DNA of 43,118 nucleotides from Paramicrosporidium saccamoebae (lineage: Eukaryota > Rozellomycota): assembly GCA_002794465.1 (NCBI GenBank), contig MTSL01000008.1, positions 1 through 43,118 of the forward strand, given 5' to 3'. The notes under the pieces are model-generated. The model saw nothing but the letters and a program-made list of their open reading frames with translations, ran no database searches and was not told the DNA's origin. Both the position numbers and the translations under genes were made by a program. Of the stretch, positions 1 to 9,145 are shown piece after piece; positions within the stretch are counted from its first letter, which is position 1; every line of letters starts with the position of its first letter.

Positions 1-711
1 CCCTCATGGGGCCCAACGGCAGTCGTGATAGACAGGACGCTTCAATTCGTCGGTTTTGTCGATAGACAATCTAAATACATGCATAAAATTGGTTAATGGG
101 ATACTGAGAGGGCCTGCTCGAGGGTGGTGTTCTCGGTCAATGTGCTGAGGGGGCACCGGTCCGCATGGCGCTGTCCCAACTTATTCAACTTGCGGCGCTA
201 TACGAAATATCTGATCAATAGGATTCATGTGGGAGATAAGGCAGACGCAACGCCAGTTCCAAGTACCCAGGTTGCCGTCCCAAGAGCGGCCAACATAGCC
301 TGCATAAACACCCGTATATAAATAGGAAACAATTCATGCTGTCATGCCGTCATTCCGTCATGCTGCTATGATTGGTCAAGTCGGATTGGCGGGTCCAAGA
401 GATGCCTCTTTGTGGTCTAGGAATTGTGAGTAACATAACTATGCGAGGGCACGATGGATATATTTAGACACAGTTGCTCATTAGTCGTTGGTACTGTTTA
501 TTTAACTGTTGTAGGTACTGATCAATTACCGACAACAGAACCATCTATTAAGTCTTGTATTATGGATACACAAGTTATCTACACAATAATTCGTTTTCAA
601 ATCAATCTCGGCCATTGTTTCTAGGATCACCAGTGAGCAAACCCTCTTCCTATCTCTTGTCTCTCTTCACCTGACACAACCCACAATGGCCAGTGTTGCT
701 TCCCCATGTTC
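1..711. other. Left-end intergenic DNA
   Basis: I see no convincing gene here. The only long open frame (124-321, plus) starts with GTG, has low-complexity composition and no recognisable motif. There is a TATA-like string near 314-322 and a short stutter of GTCATGCC-type words around 341-376. The rest is AT-rich with nothing I can assign. Confidence 0.5.
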
Positions 712-719
712 TATAAATA
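712..719 (+). promoter_or_regulatory. TATA-like box upstream of the first membrane-protein gene
   Basis: The sequence tataaata lies 67 nt before the ATG at 786. It supports an unspliced gene starting at 786. If the gene instead starts at 686 and is spliced, this string lies inside the coding region. Confidence 0.35.
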
Positions 720-785
720 GCCATCCAACCCTTTTGCAGAGGGGACGTTTTTATTGGATGGTCAAAATTGCTGGCCTCTCCACTG

Positions 786-1586
786 ATGACATACTTGACA
801 TTCAGGCCGGCCAAAGGTAGCCGAACTATTCCAATACTTGCCCGATGTCTCAGTGTAATCGCTGATCTGCTTTTACTCTTGCCCATGGCATGGAATGTCG
901 CCAATTTGTTCTACCCACTTTGTGGCTGGATCGGATTTGTGGGACATCCGTTCATCTTCTGGATCATTGACCGCTTCAGATTCCGCTCTTTCATAACTAC
1001 CAAACTCCGTCTCACTGACCACATCACAACAGGACAAGACGGCCATTTGAAACATCTGGGATTTCTGTACTCGGTATGGGAAACGCCCGAAGCTCTCACT
1101 CTGGGACATTACGACCGCTCTGATAGAATTTATTGCCCGAAGAGGCGCCTTGCCATTTTACATTGCAACAATGAGTACAAAAAGTGGGTTGGCTGGCTGG
1201 TCATTTTCTCCACCGACGCTATTCCGGTCGCCGTGCTGATTTCGCTGCTCGCTGCTGGCTACTTTCTCGGCGTCAAGTCTGTCATATTTTTTACAATGGG
1301 GCTCTTCCTGGCTTTACAAATTGATACTCTCGGCCTTTGTTTCCAAAAGTCACCCTACTATTGGAAAGATGAAATGTTTCTTGACGGAAAAATGTGCAAA
1401 AGCAAGTCTCTCGGCTTGATGACGTGCATTCTAGAGGGGCCAGAGGGCGAACTGTTCTTGACACTTATAAAAGAGTCCATGTATAATCATTATGACAAAC
1501 AGGACTGGTTCAGATTTTCAAATTGGGGAGGATGCGCGTGTTGCTCCTCCACTATACCTAGTGCTACACCTAAAGGAACCGTATGA
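786..1586 (+). CDS. Unassigned multi-pass membrane protein
   Basis: I do not recognise the family. The frame from ATG 786 encodes 266 residues with about four hydrophobic segments in two pairs: roughly residues 25-65, with an LLLLLP run, and residues 135-185. The region between them is soluble and contains Trp and His. The tail is Cys- and Ser-rich, with WGGCACCSS near the end. A second model is possible: start at ATG 686, intron 817-853 (37 nt, GT-AG), rejoining the same frame in phase to give 287 residues. The TATA-like string at 712 favours the unspliced model, while the short intron length fits other genes in the window. No neighbour indicates a function. Confidence 0.6.
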   Translation: MTYLTFRPAKGSRTIPILARCLSVIADLLLLLPMAWNVANLFYPLCGWIGFVGHPFIFWIIDRFRFRSFITTKLRLTDHITTGQDGHLKHLGFLYSVWETPEALTLGHYDRSDRIYCPKRRLAILHCNNEYKKWVGWLVIFSTDAIPVAVLISLLAAGYFLGVKSVIFFTMGLFLALQIDTLGLCFQKSPYYWKDEMFLDGKMCKSKSLGLMTCILEGPEGELFLTLIKESMYNHYDKQDWFRFSNWGGCACCSSTIPSATPKGTV

Positions 1587-1667
1587 TGAACCATGGATTT
1601 ATGTATAATACCCATTCCCTGTAACAAAGATAATTTGGCGTTATGGACAACTCTAGTTATAAAACAT

Positions 1668-2185
1668 TTATTCCACTTGGCTTGTATTTGTCATCGCGAT
1701 ATTTTCACCAGGATCAGCAACTTCTGCTGGGATCATTACTTTGGTTCTCCGGGGCGTCAAGTTTGCACAGAACACGAATCGATACAGGATACACGCTGAG
1801 AGCGTTGATGTGACAAACCTCACAGCGATTCCATGTCATCATAAAGTATTTGACAAGCCAGCGTCTCCATAAGGCTAACTTACCTGAGGGCCTATAGCAG
1901 CACAGTAGGCATTCGGAAGTATCTCCGGGGACATACCAGAGGCTCAAGTGTAATTCAGTGGTATTATCCAACAGGACTGCCTCGATCCTTTCATACGAGA
2001 CCCATACATCGGGTGAGTATAGTCGCATTAGCGCTAGGCAAAGTGCCTTTCTCTCTCCCAGCGTTATACGACTTAACGCCCAATGTGCAGTTGAGTCGGG
2101 CCGGTCGATCAAGCACTGAACTTGTCCACATGTACCTCACTAATTTGACAAGATCCCCGCCTTTCAATGTGACATAGAGCTCCAT
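1668..2185 (-). CDS. Tentative spliced small protein, unassigned
   Basis: This is a model built from splice signals, not from homology. Three segments, 2185-2141, 2115-1884 and 1795-1668, join in phase into 134 codons ending in TAA. The implied introns are 25 nt (GTGAGG...TTCAG) and 88 nt (GTAAGT...CTCTCAG). The middle exon alone gives an open stretch with residues such as LMRLYSPDVWVSYERIEAV and a Cys-rich LLCCY motif. The final exon reads plausibly as protein (MIPAEVADPGENIAM near the end). The 25-nt intron is shorter than any other I place here, so the first exon is the weakest part. No function is suggested. Confidence 0.33.
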
Positions 2186-2553
2186 CTACATGATGTACTC
2201 TACAAACCATTGGCAGCCTCGGCAGGTTTCACGAAGAGCAATACTCCCGCCTTCTCTCGAAAAATAAAGAGATGGGAGACAGACTTGAAACCTAGTGAAA
2301 AGAGTCTAACTGGATACATGAGTCGTAGTTCTGCAAGTAAATATATTTGCAATGGTAATACATGCTAGGTATTTAGTAGTGGCTATAAAAGAGGGTCCCT
2401 TTTTGATTTGCAATCTCGATCCATAGTAATCATTCCACAGATCAGATTCGCTCTAAAGGCACCACGCTATCTAGTATTAATGAATCCTTTTATCATTCAG
2501 CGCTTTTAATTTGGTATCGATTTCCTAGCATGCACGAACTATGGCCCGCAAGT
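2186..2553. other. Intergenic DNA
   Basis: A 368-bp stretch without a supported gene. A good TATA-like box, ctataaaaga, lies at about 2383-2392 on the plus strand, but no plus-strand gene follows it, so it may be fortuitous or serve an unannotated RNA. Confidence 0.4.
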
Positions 2554-3456
2554 CTATAACCCTGCTCTCTTGCTTGTCACGTAATGTACTTTGTGAAATC
2601 TGTTCCTACTTCTTCTGCTCTTCCTCGTTCGCCCGCTTCTTTTACTTCTCCCTTTGCCTCTCCTTATGCTTCTTCCGCTTCGTCCTTTTCCAGCCAACAT
2701 CATCCCCATCTTGATGGATTCTTCCGATGGAAATACCTGCTTTTCAATGAGCCAGTCCAGCACATCAGGGTTCGGAGCTATGGCCGCTCTGTTGGCCATA
2801 TCGGAATTGGCAATATCTATATTTGTAAACTTGTCAATCCACTCAATAAGGTCCAAACCAACAATTCTCGAGGTGCAGAGTTTCATCAGGGCCTTACTAG
2901 AAAGGCGATTCGCATCCATGGCGTATACCCATTTCACAAACTCTACCGGCTGGTCATACAGCTCGTCCATGGTGGGCAGATAGTTCGAGTCCTGCGTCTT
3001 CTTGTACAAATTACTGAGAAGGATAAATTTCGCTACCCTCTCTTCATTTGGCGCACATTCATAGAGACCATTCGTCCCTATAGTCGCCGTGATACTCTTT
3101 CTGCCGGGACAAAGGGCAGGATCTATCTGCACAATCCAGTGTACTAGCAACCAGTCGTGCGAATCAATTGCTCGTGTCATATCAGCCGCTGTCGGTTTTG
3201 AATTGGCGTAGGCAGAGTCGTCAAAATGACGCAATTTTATAGCATCAAGATAGAGCATTTGGAGGCGCGCCAGCACGGGATGGATAGAGTACAATTCGAC
3301 AATCTGTTGAGGGCTCCAGATGGTAAACCCCTCGACTTCCTGGCACCACTCCTGTATAGCTCGCGGTGGGTCGGCCGTCTTAGCAGTTTTACTTGACGAT
3401 GCGCTGCAATCGCTTACAATCGCCGCTAGAAATAGCGGTAATATGGATAGCTTCAT
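2554..3456 (-). CDS. Secreted protein with strongly basic C-terminal tail
   Basis: Single-exon 300-residue protein of unknown family. Residues 1-19 form a typical signal peptide (MKLSILPLFLAAIVSDCSA). The body, about 30-255, is acidic to neutral, with scattered Cys and paired hydrophobic helices. The motif NPDVLDWLIEKQ near 233 resembles one helix pair of ankyrin-type repeats, but I cannot define a repeat register. From about residue 257 the protein becomes an Arg/Lys/Ser/Gly tail with several K/R clusters that look like nuclear-localisation or nucleic-acid-binding sequence. A secretion signal followed by an NLS-like tail is the pattern seen in host-directed effectors of intracellular parasites. 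That role is inference only. Confidence 0.65.
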   Translation of the reverse strand: MKLSILPLFLAAIVSDCSASSSKTAKTADPPRAIQEWCQEVEGFTIWSPQQIVELYSIHPVLARLQMLYLDAIKLRHFDDSAYANSKPTAADMTRAIDSHDWLLVHWIVQIDPALCPGRKSITATIGTNGLYECAPNEERVAKFILLSNLYKKTQDSNYLPTMDELYDQPVEFVKWVYAMDANRLSSKALMKLCTSRIVGLDLIEWIDKFTNIDIANSDMANRAAIAPNPDVLDWLIEKQVFPSEESIKMGMMLAGKGRSGRSIRRGKGRSKRSGRTRKSRRSRNRFHKVHYVTSKRAGL

Positions 3457-3682
3457 CGGGTGACACTTGGAGACTTGAATTAATTTAGCGACAGATCGAT
3501 GCCGAGTTTATTAAGCGACTCTACTGGTCGATGCAATCTTTATCAATGAAATCCAGAACCGTGATTAAAAGTAAAGGCTATTTGTGAGATTTTGATCCTT
3601 TATCCCGGCAGTCGCTCGACATGGGGTCGCCAAAATTTGAAGCCTTCGTGACCCTTGGCCCTCTATCCATCCATCATATACC

Positions 3683-4485
3683 ATGACCGCAGAATTGAAA
3701 AAGGAGGACGAACAGGTCGGATTCAGAGTATTTGTCGGCAACCTCTCATACGACATTGACACAGACAAGCTCAAGGACTACTTCGGTCAGGCTGGTGAAA
3801 TGTAAGCATCCATGGTCGTTAGAGTTTGGGATGATGATACTCATTTTGGTCTGTGTTTATGAGACTGCGTCTTTGAATTCAACTCTGGTCTGACCAAACT
3901 CCAACGACCTCCTCCATTGAGCTCTTCTAATATTTTAGTGTGGACTGCATCGCCGTGAAGCGATATGGACGCTCTGCCGGATATGGCTTTATCACTTTTG
4001 AGACCGAAGAGGCTGCCGATAAGGCTGTGGAACTAAAGGACACTGAGCTTGAGGGTCGCAAGGTCAATGTGGAGCGAGCCACTCCCCGCGACGAGAATGC
4101 GCCTCGCCGACAACGCCGCGGACGCGGTGGACGTGCACGCGGACGTGGAACCCGCACCCGCCATGAACCCAGCGGCGAGCTGTCAAAGACGACCATGTTT
4201 GTTGGAAACTTGCCCTTCAATGTCATTGATCAAGACTTGATTAACATCTTTGGTGACTATCAAGTAGAGGAGGCCCACGTCATTCGTCACTTTAATGGGG
4301 CTTCGCGTGGGTTTGGATTTGTCACCCTGACCGGCGAACAAGAGCTGCAAAAGGCAATTGAGGCCATGACCGAAGTCTTCTGTGACGATCGCAAACTTGT
4401 TGTCCGCCAGGCCTACGAAGACGACCACAAGAAGAAGCCCGCCATGGAGCATGAAATAGTCATCAAGAATGAGGCTAGTGCTTAA
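3683..4485 (+). CDS. Two-RRM RNA-binding protein with central RGG linker (Sbp1-like)
   Basis: Two exons, 3683-3801 and 3939-4485, join in phase (AT+T) to give 221 residues. RRM1, about residues 13-85, has RNP2 FRVFVGNLSY and RNP1 RSAGYGFITF, and the intron splits it. Residues 90-125 form an Arg/Gly linker (RRGRGGRARGRG). RRM2, about 128-200, has MFVGNLPF and SRGFGFVTL. The RRM-RGG-RRM order matches yeast Sbp1, a translation repressor and P-body factor. Related nucleolar or mRNA-binding proteins share the layout, so the exact orthologue is uncertain. The intron is 137 nt, long for this window, and carries a C/D snoRNA candidate. The gene converges on Cia1 with 99 bp between stop codons. Confidence 0.85.
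3814..3909 (+). ncRNA. C/D-box snoRNA candidate in the Sbp1-like gene intron
   Basis: Box C (ATGATGA, 3831-3837) and box D (CTGA, 3890-3893) are enclosed by a closing stem of 16 base pairs with one mismatch: 3814-3829 pairs with 3894-3909. One unpaired base separates the 5' arm from box C. Between the boxes are a possible D' (CTGT at 3851) and C' (TATGAGA near 3859). The element lies wholly inside the 3802-3938 intron. The rRNA target is not assigned. Confidence 0.72.
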
Positions 4486-4584
4486 TTTAATAAATCATGT
4501 ATCATTGTGTTTAAATCAGAGGCTGTGTGGAGGCAGGTCGAATTCTAGAGCGCAAATACAAACGTCACAACACCATCGGATCCC

Positions 4585-5658
4585 TCAGTCAACGCTGACG
4601 GTGAGGATCCTAACAAGACCATCGTCTCCAACCACAGCCAATGTCCACGGGTCTTTTGGACTCCACCTCACAGAGTTCAGGTCGATTCTTCCTGGCTCCT
4701 CATAGGTGGCCAAGAGTTCCAGCTGTCTATTTCCGACATTACACCTCCACAATCGAATTTTCCTATCGCCCGCACAGGACGCTATTATCAAATCTGTCAC
4801 TTGCCCTTCATCAAATGCCTTGTGCTGGATTGAAATGGACATGATTGAGCGCTCATGTGACATTTCGTGGGATACCACCAACTCGTAGCCCTTTTCATTT
4901 CGCTGATACACATTGATCCTCCTGTCATCTCCCGCAGAGACGATAAAACGGCCACAGGGAGAAAAGGATGCTGTCCAGACGGTGGATTTATGGTGGGAAA
5001 GGGTCTGCTTGCATACCCACTCGTCATCCTGGACGTGTTTGGAATGCCAAATTTTGATAGAATCATCATAACTTGCAGAAAGTAGAGTGCCAGAATCCAA
5101 CGGATGAAACTGAACCATTTTGACATCTTGTGAATGTTCAGCCAACACTGCAAGACATTCAAAGTCTACGTCCCCACTGTTAACCTCATCCATTCCTGGA
5201 TTCAATTCCCAGATCCAGACCGTCTTGTCACGGCCACAGGTTGCAAGAAAGCTTCCATTTGGACTCCACGACACCGACTTTACCTCATTCTCGTGCCCCT
5301 CAAGGTTTGCCATACACTTCCACTCAAGTCCTGCCCCATCAATGACCCAAATCGACACTAACCCATCAAAACCAGCTGCTGCCAGAGTTCGTCCATCTGG
5401 TGAAAAGTCTATGTTTCTAATCGTCCTTTGGTGAGCACCTTGAAGCTCATCCGACAAAGCCCACAAGTTATGGGGCGCTTGTAACGTCAATGAGGATCCC
5501 TCCTCCCGCGAGAATTTCTCACTCTCCAGTGGGTTTTTCCATAGTCTAATTATCTGGTCTTGTCCACATGTGGCCAGAATGCGCCCATTGGGGTGCCATG
5601 CACAGCTCCATACAATTCCCTCATGTCCTTGCAAAAAGGCAGTGCAATGAAATGACAT
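4585..5658 (-). CDS. CIA1: Cytosolic iron-sulfur assembly WD40 protein Cia1/CIAO1
   Basis: Single exon, 357 residues, close to the usual 330-340 of the family. Seven WD40 blades fill the protein: GH...W dipeptide patterns recur at about residues 11, 60, 104, 160, 215, 260 and 310. The opening segment (LQGHEGIVWSCAWHPNG) and the run from the CGRDKTVWIWE blade to DVKMVQFHP are typical of CIAO1/Cia1. In the family, Cia1 forms the targeting complex with Mms19 and Cia2 that delivers Fe-S clusters to cytosolic and nuclear apoproteins. The gene is divergent from the MAPKK, with 107 bp between start codons. Confidence 0.92.
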   Translation of the reverse strand: MSFHCTAFLQGHEGIVWSCAWHPNGRILATCGQDQIIRLWKNPLESEKFSREEGSSLTLQAPHNLWALSDELQGAHQRTIRNIDFSPDGRTLAAAGFDGLVSIWVIDGAGLEWKCMANLEGHENEVKSVSWSPNGSFLATCGRDKTVWIWELNPGMDEVNSGDVDFECLAVLAEHSQDVKMVQFHPLDSGTLLSASYDDSIKIWHSKHVQDDEWVCKQTLSHHKSTVWTASFSPCGRFIVSAGDDRRINVYQRNEKGYELVVSHEMSHERSIMSISIQHKAFDEGQVTDLIIASCAGDRKIRLWRCNVGNRQLELLATYEEPGRIDLNSVRWSPKDPWTLAVVGDDGLVRILTVSVD

Positions 5659-5765
5659 TCTTGTTGTGATTGGCTGGGACTCTTCATCATCCCTACTGGT
5701 TGCTATTTATAGCTACTCTTGGTCAATAAACGGTCACACGAGCAGCAATTCGCCTCCACACTGTA

Positions 5766-6848
5766 ATGCCAGTCGAATCTTGCCACTCTGACAAATGTTC
5801 GATTGAAGAGACGGTGAGATTAAAAGCATGCGAGCTACGACGTCGAAGCAGCCCTACCCTCCCGACTGACATGCCTGTAAAGTCAGGCCTTGAGATTAGA
5901 CCGGCAGAGTTTTATGACTTGGAGGAGCTTGGGTGTGGATTTGGGGGGATAGTCTATAAATCTATCCATCTCCCATCGGGTCGCGTGATGGCTCGCAAGG
6001 TCATCCACAATCGCATTTCATCTGCCAAAATCCGAAAATCGCTGGCAGCCGAGCTCGCTACTCTACAAAGATGCAAGTCTCCACAAATAGTCGGTTGCTT
6101 TGGTGCATTCGTGTCAGACCTGCAAGTGTCCATCGCCTTGGAATACATGGACATTGGGTCGCTGGATTGGGTCTGTCGCACTGTGGGGCCCATATCCGAG
6201 TTGCACCTTGCGCAGGTGACAAAGGCAGTGCTTGACGGCCTCATGTATTTGCATCGCCAATGGAACATTATTCATCGCGATCTGAAGCCATCAAACATTC
6301 TGCTAAATTCCAAGGGAGAAATCAAAATTTGCGACTTTGGAGAGTCCATAGAGCTGGTCAATTCAATGGCAAAATCGCTAGTAGGAACTACCGGGTACAT
6401 GGCACCCGAGCGGATAAAAGGGCAGCCATACACAATCCGCTCAGACGTTTGGAGCCTTGGAATCACTCTCGTCGAACTGGCAACAGGAAGTTTTCCTTAT
6501 TATATCTGTCCAGAAAAGAGGGTGAAAATGACCCCAATTGGCGCCTCCGAGCCTACTAGTAATGGAGAAGAGACAAAAATGTCGCTAATCGAGCTATGGG
6601 AATCAATCAGTCATGAGCCGCCGCCTGGCCTTGATCCTGCAGCATTTTCACCTGAATTTGTAGACTTTACGCGGCAATGTCTCTGCAAGGAGGAAACATA
6701 CCGTCCCGATCCGTATCAGCTTTTGGTACACTCAATAATACTGCTAATTATTTAGGAACATCCGTTTGTCAAACAAGTGGAGAGTTTTGATACTGTACTT
6801 GCTTTAAACTGGGCAAGCAATCTTGCTCAACTCAAAAAAAGAGTCTGA
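5766..6848 (+). CDS. MAP kinase kinase (MEK/Pbs2/Ste7 family)
   Basis: Exons 5766-6725 and 6756-6848 give 350 residues. The 30-nt intron (6726-6755, GT-AG) falls between PDPYQLL and EHPFVK, restoring the usual end of a kinase domain. Gly-loop GCGFGG at 56-61, Lys78, HRDLKPSN at 170-177, DFG at 190-192, GYMAPER at 210-216. The activation loop has S200-M-A-K-S204, the dual S-x-A-x-S/T phosphosite that marks MAPKKs. The N-terminal region is only about 48 residues, shorter than Pbs2 or Ste7, with an Arg/Leu-rich patch that could be a MAPK docking site. It probably acts in a stress or mating-type cascade, but the sequence does not say which. Confidence 0.9.
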
Positions 6849-6983
6849 TCAATAGATTATAAAGATTATTTGCACATGCGAGGTTAGCCGATGGTGTTGG
6901 CCCGTGATATATATTTTCAACACCAATCTCTAGATACTCTCCCGCAGCCCCTGGCCTGTATAGATACCCGTAAACACCACTTT

Positions 6984-7301
6984 ATGGTCGCAGACCCGTA
7001 CAAGACTATTCAAACCGGAAAAGGGCTCTTATTAAAGTACTGCACAGGGTAGGTGATAATTTGTAGAAAGCCAACAGCCTCAAAGGCTGTCAAAAAAGTG
7101 TCCACCGCTCCTGTAGTTGCAAAGGGCAAAACTGCTGCCGAGGTGGCATTTGAAAAAGCAAAGAAATCCAAGCAGGAAAAGGACTCGAAACATCACAGTC
7201 GCAAGTCGCACAAGGAAAAAGTGGCCGAGTTTAACGAAAAACTATCAAAGCTCTCCGAGCACTATGACATTCCAAAGGTAGTCCGCGATGGGTCATGTTA
7301 A
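6984..7301 (+). CDS. FAM32A homologue
   Basis: Exons 6984-7036 and 7067-7301, joined across a 30-nt intron, give 95 residues. The N-terminus (PYKTIQTGKGLLLK) matches the YEQVQKGPLKLKG start of FAM32A, and the C-terminus (KVAEFNEKLSKLSEHYDIPK) matches the most conserved part of the family. The middle is Lys/Ala-rich with an AAEVAFEKAKK segment. In human cells FAM32A is a spliceosome factor of the post-branching C*/P complexes that helps exon ligation. A nuclear splicing role is therefore expected by homology. Length is close to the human 112 residues. Confidence 0.85.
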
Positions 7302-7454
7302 ATGTCATAGGTTGGGCCTGGCTAGTTTGCCAATTCTGCAACGCGGGGCAATATTATTTTGTAGTTTAAGCAATGTATAAAATGTAGACATTCGATTCTT
7401 TGGCGGATCGATCAAAGAGCTACTGATTGGTAATGTGTAGTTGGGGAGACCATT

Positions 7455-7629
7455 ACGTGTTGCGTAGTGAAGGAGGGAGGTACGGTACCACGTCACGGGC
7501 GGGGAGAGAAATTGTTCGCTGTTAATTCAACAGCCCAAGTCAGACGAGAGGAAAGCTCGTTCACTGATACTCCTAAAAGGCCCGGCTAACCAATCCACCA
7601 CTTTACTCAACAAAGAACCGACCAATCAA
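7455..7629 (+). repeat. Diverged copy of the dispersed tRNA-like-head repeat
   Basis: Shares with the copies at 18174, 20322, 34416 and 41634 a head with GCGTAGTG, then GAGAGAAATTGTTC, then a TTAATTCAACAGCCC-like block and a CCAATCAATCCGCTACG-like tail. It is the least regular copy together with 34416. It lies directly upstream of the sorting nexin start and probably overlaps its promoter. Confidence 0.4.
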
Positions 7630-7640
7630 TCCGCTACGGC

Positions 7641-8876
7641 ATGGAGCCGTTTGGTGAACTAAGCTCTCCAGTGCCACAAGAGGAACATATTGCCAGTTCA
7701 CCATTACAATGCGACTGTGACATTTTTAATCGCTTAAAGTCTATAAGGAATGACTCTAATTGGAAGGTCGACGAGTTGGTGCGAGTCCCTGCTGCTGCCC
7801 ATGGCTATATTGACCAGCAATCGGGAAAGCAGGTCGGCTCTTATATGACATATATTATCAGCTTCTGTGTACTTTTTGGGGCTCCATGTCATGTTTCTAG
7901 GAGAATTCAGTGAGGAGGAGATATTCGGACTTTGAATTATTGCATGCGCATTTTGTTCGCGTGTATCCATACAGCATAATTCCGCCCATTCCAAGCAAGC
8001 AATCTCTGAACGGTGCCCAATTGCCTCCACTCTGATAATTTAGTGAGCATTTCGGTCATATTTGGCAAAGGGCAAGCAGAGGGCTCCCACATTGTGGATC
8101 AGCGGGTTCGCTTCTTTTGCAACTTTTTGCGTCACTCTTTGAGCCATCCGGTTCTATATGCCGACCATGTGCTGCACCTTTTCATATCAAATCCCGATGC
8201 GTCATGGAGAGCCGAGGTGATCAAGTACAACCCGGTTGAACCTAGGCCGTTTACCAAAATACCCGCTTCAGTGGGCAAGCCCTTTGAAGAGCTGCTGCTA
8301 ATGTTACTTCACTTTGAAGAAGCATGCAAGACCCTGGAGATTTCCCAGAAATCGGTTCTGAGAAAGCTCCAAGAAATTTTGCGTGGCCTAGAGTCGCTGA
8401 GCACTGCATTTAATGGATTCTCGCTGGAATATGCAGAACTTGTCGAGACGCTGGATTCTCTTGGCGAAATCTACGACGGAAACGCCACTAGCTTTGGAGA
8501 CATTGTGCTAAATCAACAAATCACCTGCGATTTAATTCACGAATTTTCCCAGTACATTGTAGCCATCCGACGAGCAGCAAGAAATGTGGCGGCACACGCA
8601 GTGCAATGGGAGATGCTCACTGAAAAGCTCAGCCACCTGCGCAGTAACGCGCTTCAACAAGGTTCAGATGGAGTCTTGGAAAATCTCGAGGCTGGCGAGC
8701 AAAACTTGGCCAAAGAGGTCCATGAAGAAAAGGAATTGTTGTGGGAGCAACTCTCTATCTGGCTTAAACGGCTGACTGCCTCCTGGAACCAAATTCTTGT
8801 CCGAGTTGCCGAGTCTGAAAAATATTACATACAACGAGGATTTGCTCTCTGGAAAGATGCTGAAGTAGCCCATTAA
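7641..8876 (+). CDS. PX-BAR sorting nexin (Snx4/Atg24-type)
   Basis: Three exons (7641-7868, 7901-8012, 8044-8876) separated by introns of 32 and 31 nt give 390 residues. Exon 2 encodes the heart of a PX domain: RRRYSDFELLHAHF supplies the basic phosphoinositide-binding Arg-Tyr motif, followed by IIPPIPSKQSL, the Pro-rich turn. The PX domain spans about residues 60-150. The C-terminal 200 residues are helical with coiled-coil character (LEISQKSVLRKLQEIL, LEAGEQNLAKEVHEEKELL), as expected of a BAR domain that senses or bends membranes. Snx4-type proteins work in endosome-to-Golgi recycling and autophagy. Assignment to Snx4 rather than Snx7/30 or Snx41 is likely but not certain. Confidence 0.82.
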
Positions 8877-8894
8877 TAGCGTTTGTTTAGCCAT

Positions 8895-9145
8895 TAAAGC
8901 ATAAGCGTGATCTTGAGTGGGGCGGGTTAAGATGGGGGATTTAAGCGTTAGGATTTAATGTCTTGATGTCGTCATGTCCTGACATTTTGACATGGCATCA
9001 CGATACACCCTAGCATACATTACATCCCAACACACAGATCCCCAAGCATACATTACACCCCAACACACAGATCCCCCAGCATACATTACATCCCAACACA
9101 CAGATCCCCCATCTTACCTCCACTCAAGATCGCGCTTATGTTTTA
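8895..9145. mobile_element. 251-bp fold-back (MITE-like) element with internal minisatellite
   Basis: The left arm (8895-8940) and right arm (9104-9145) are inverted copies with a few mismatches and a small gap: each carries the words ATAAGCG, GATCTTGAGTGG and TAAGATGGGGGAT on the appropriate strand. Between them is a 33-nt tandem unit (CAACACACAG occurs at 9028, 9061 and 9094). The element fills the convergent gap between the sorting nexin stop (8876) and CHD1, whose stop codon is the last three bases of the right arm. No transposase is present, and target-site duplications are not obvious. Confidence 0.7.

Noticed and set aside
124..321. Open frame near the left end
   Set aside because: GTG start, no motif, no splice or promoter context; composition looks like chance.
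1796..1883. snoRNA in the 88-nt intron of the tentative gene at 1668-2185
   Set aside because: An ATGATGA occurs, but no CTGA follows within the intron and no closing stem forms.
8980..9117. CRISPR-like array
   Set aside because: The 33-nt units are contiguous with no spacers, and the sequence is eukaryotic; it is a minisatellite inside a fold-back element.
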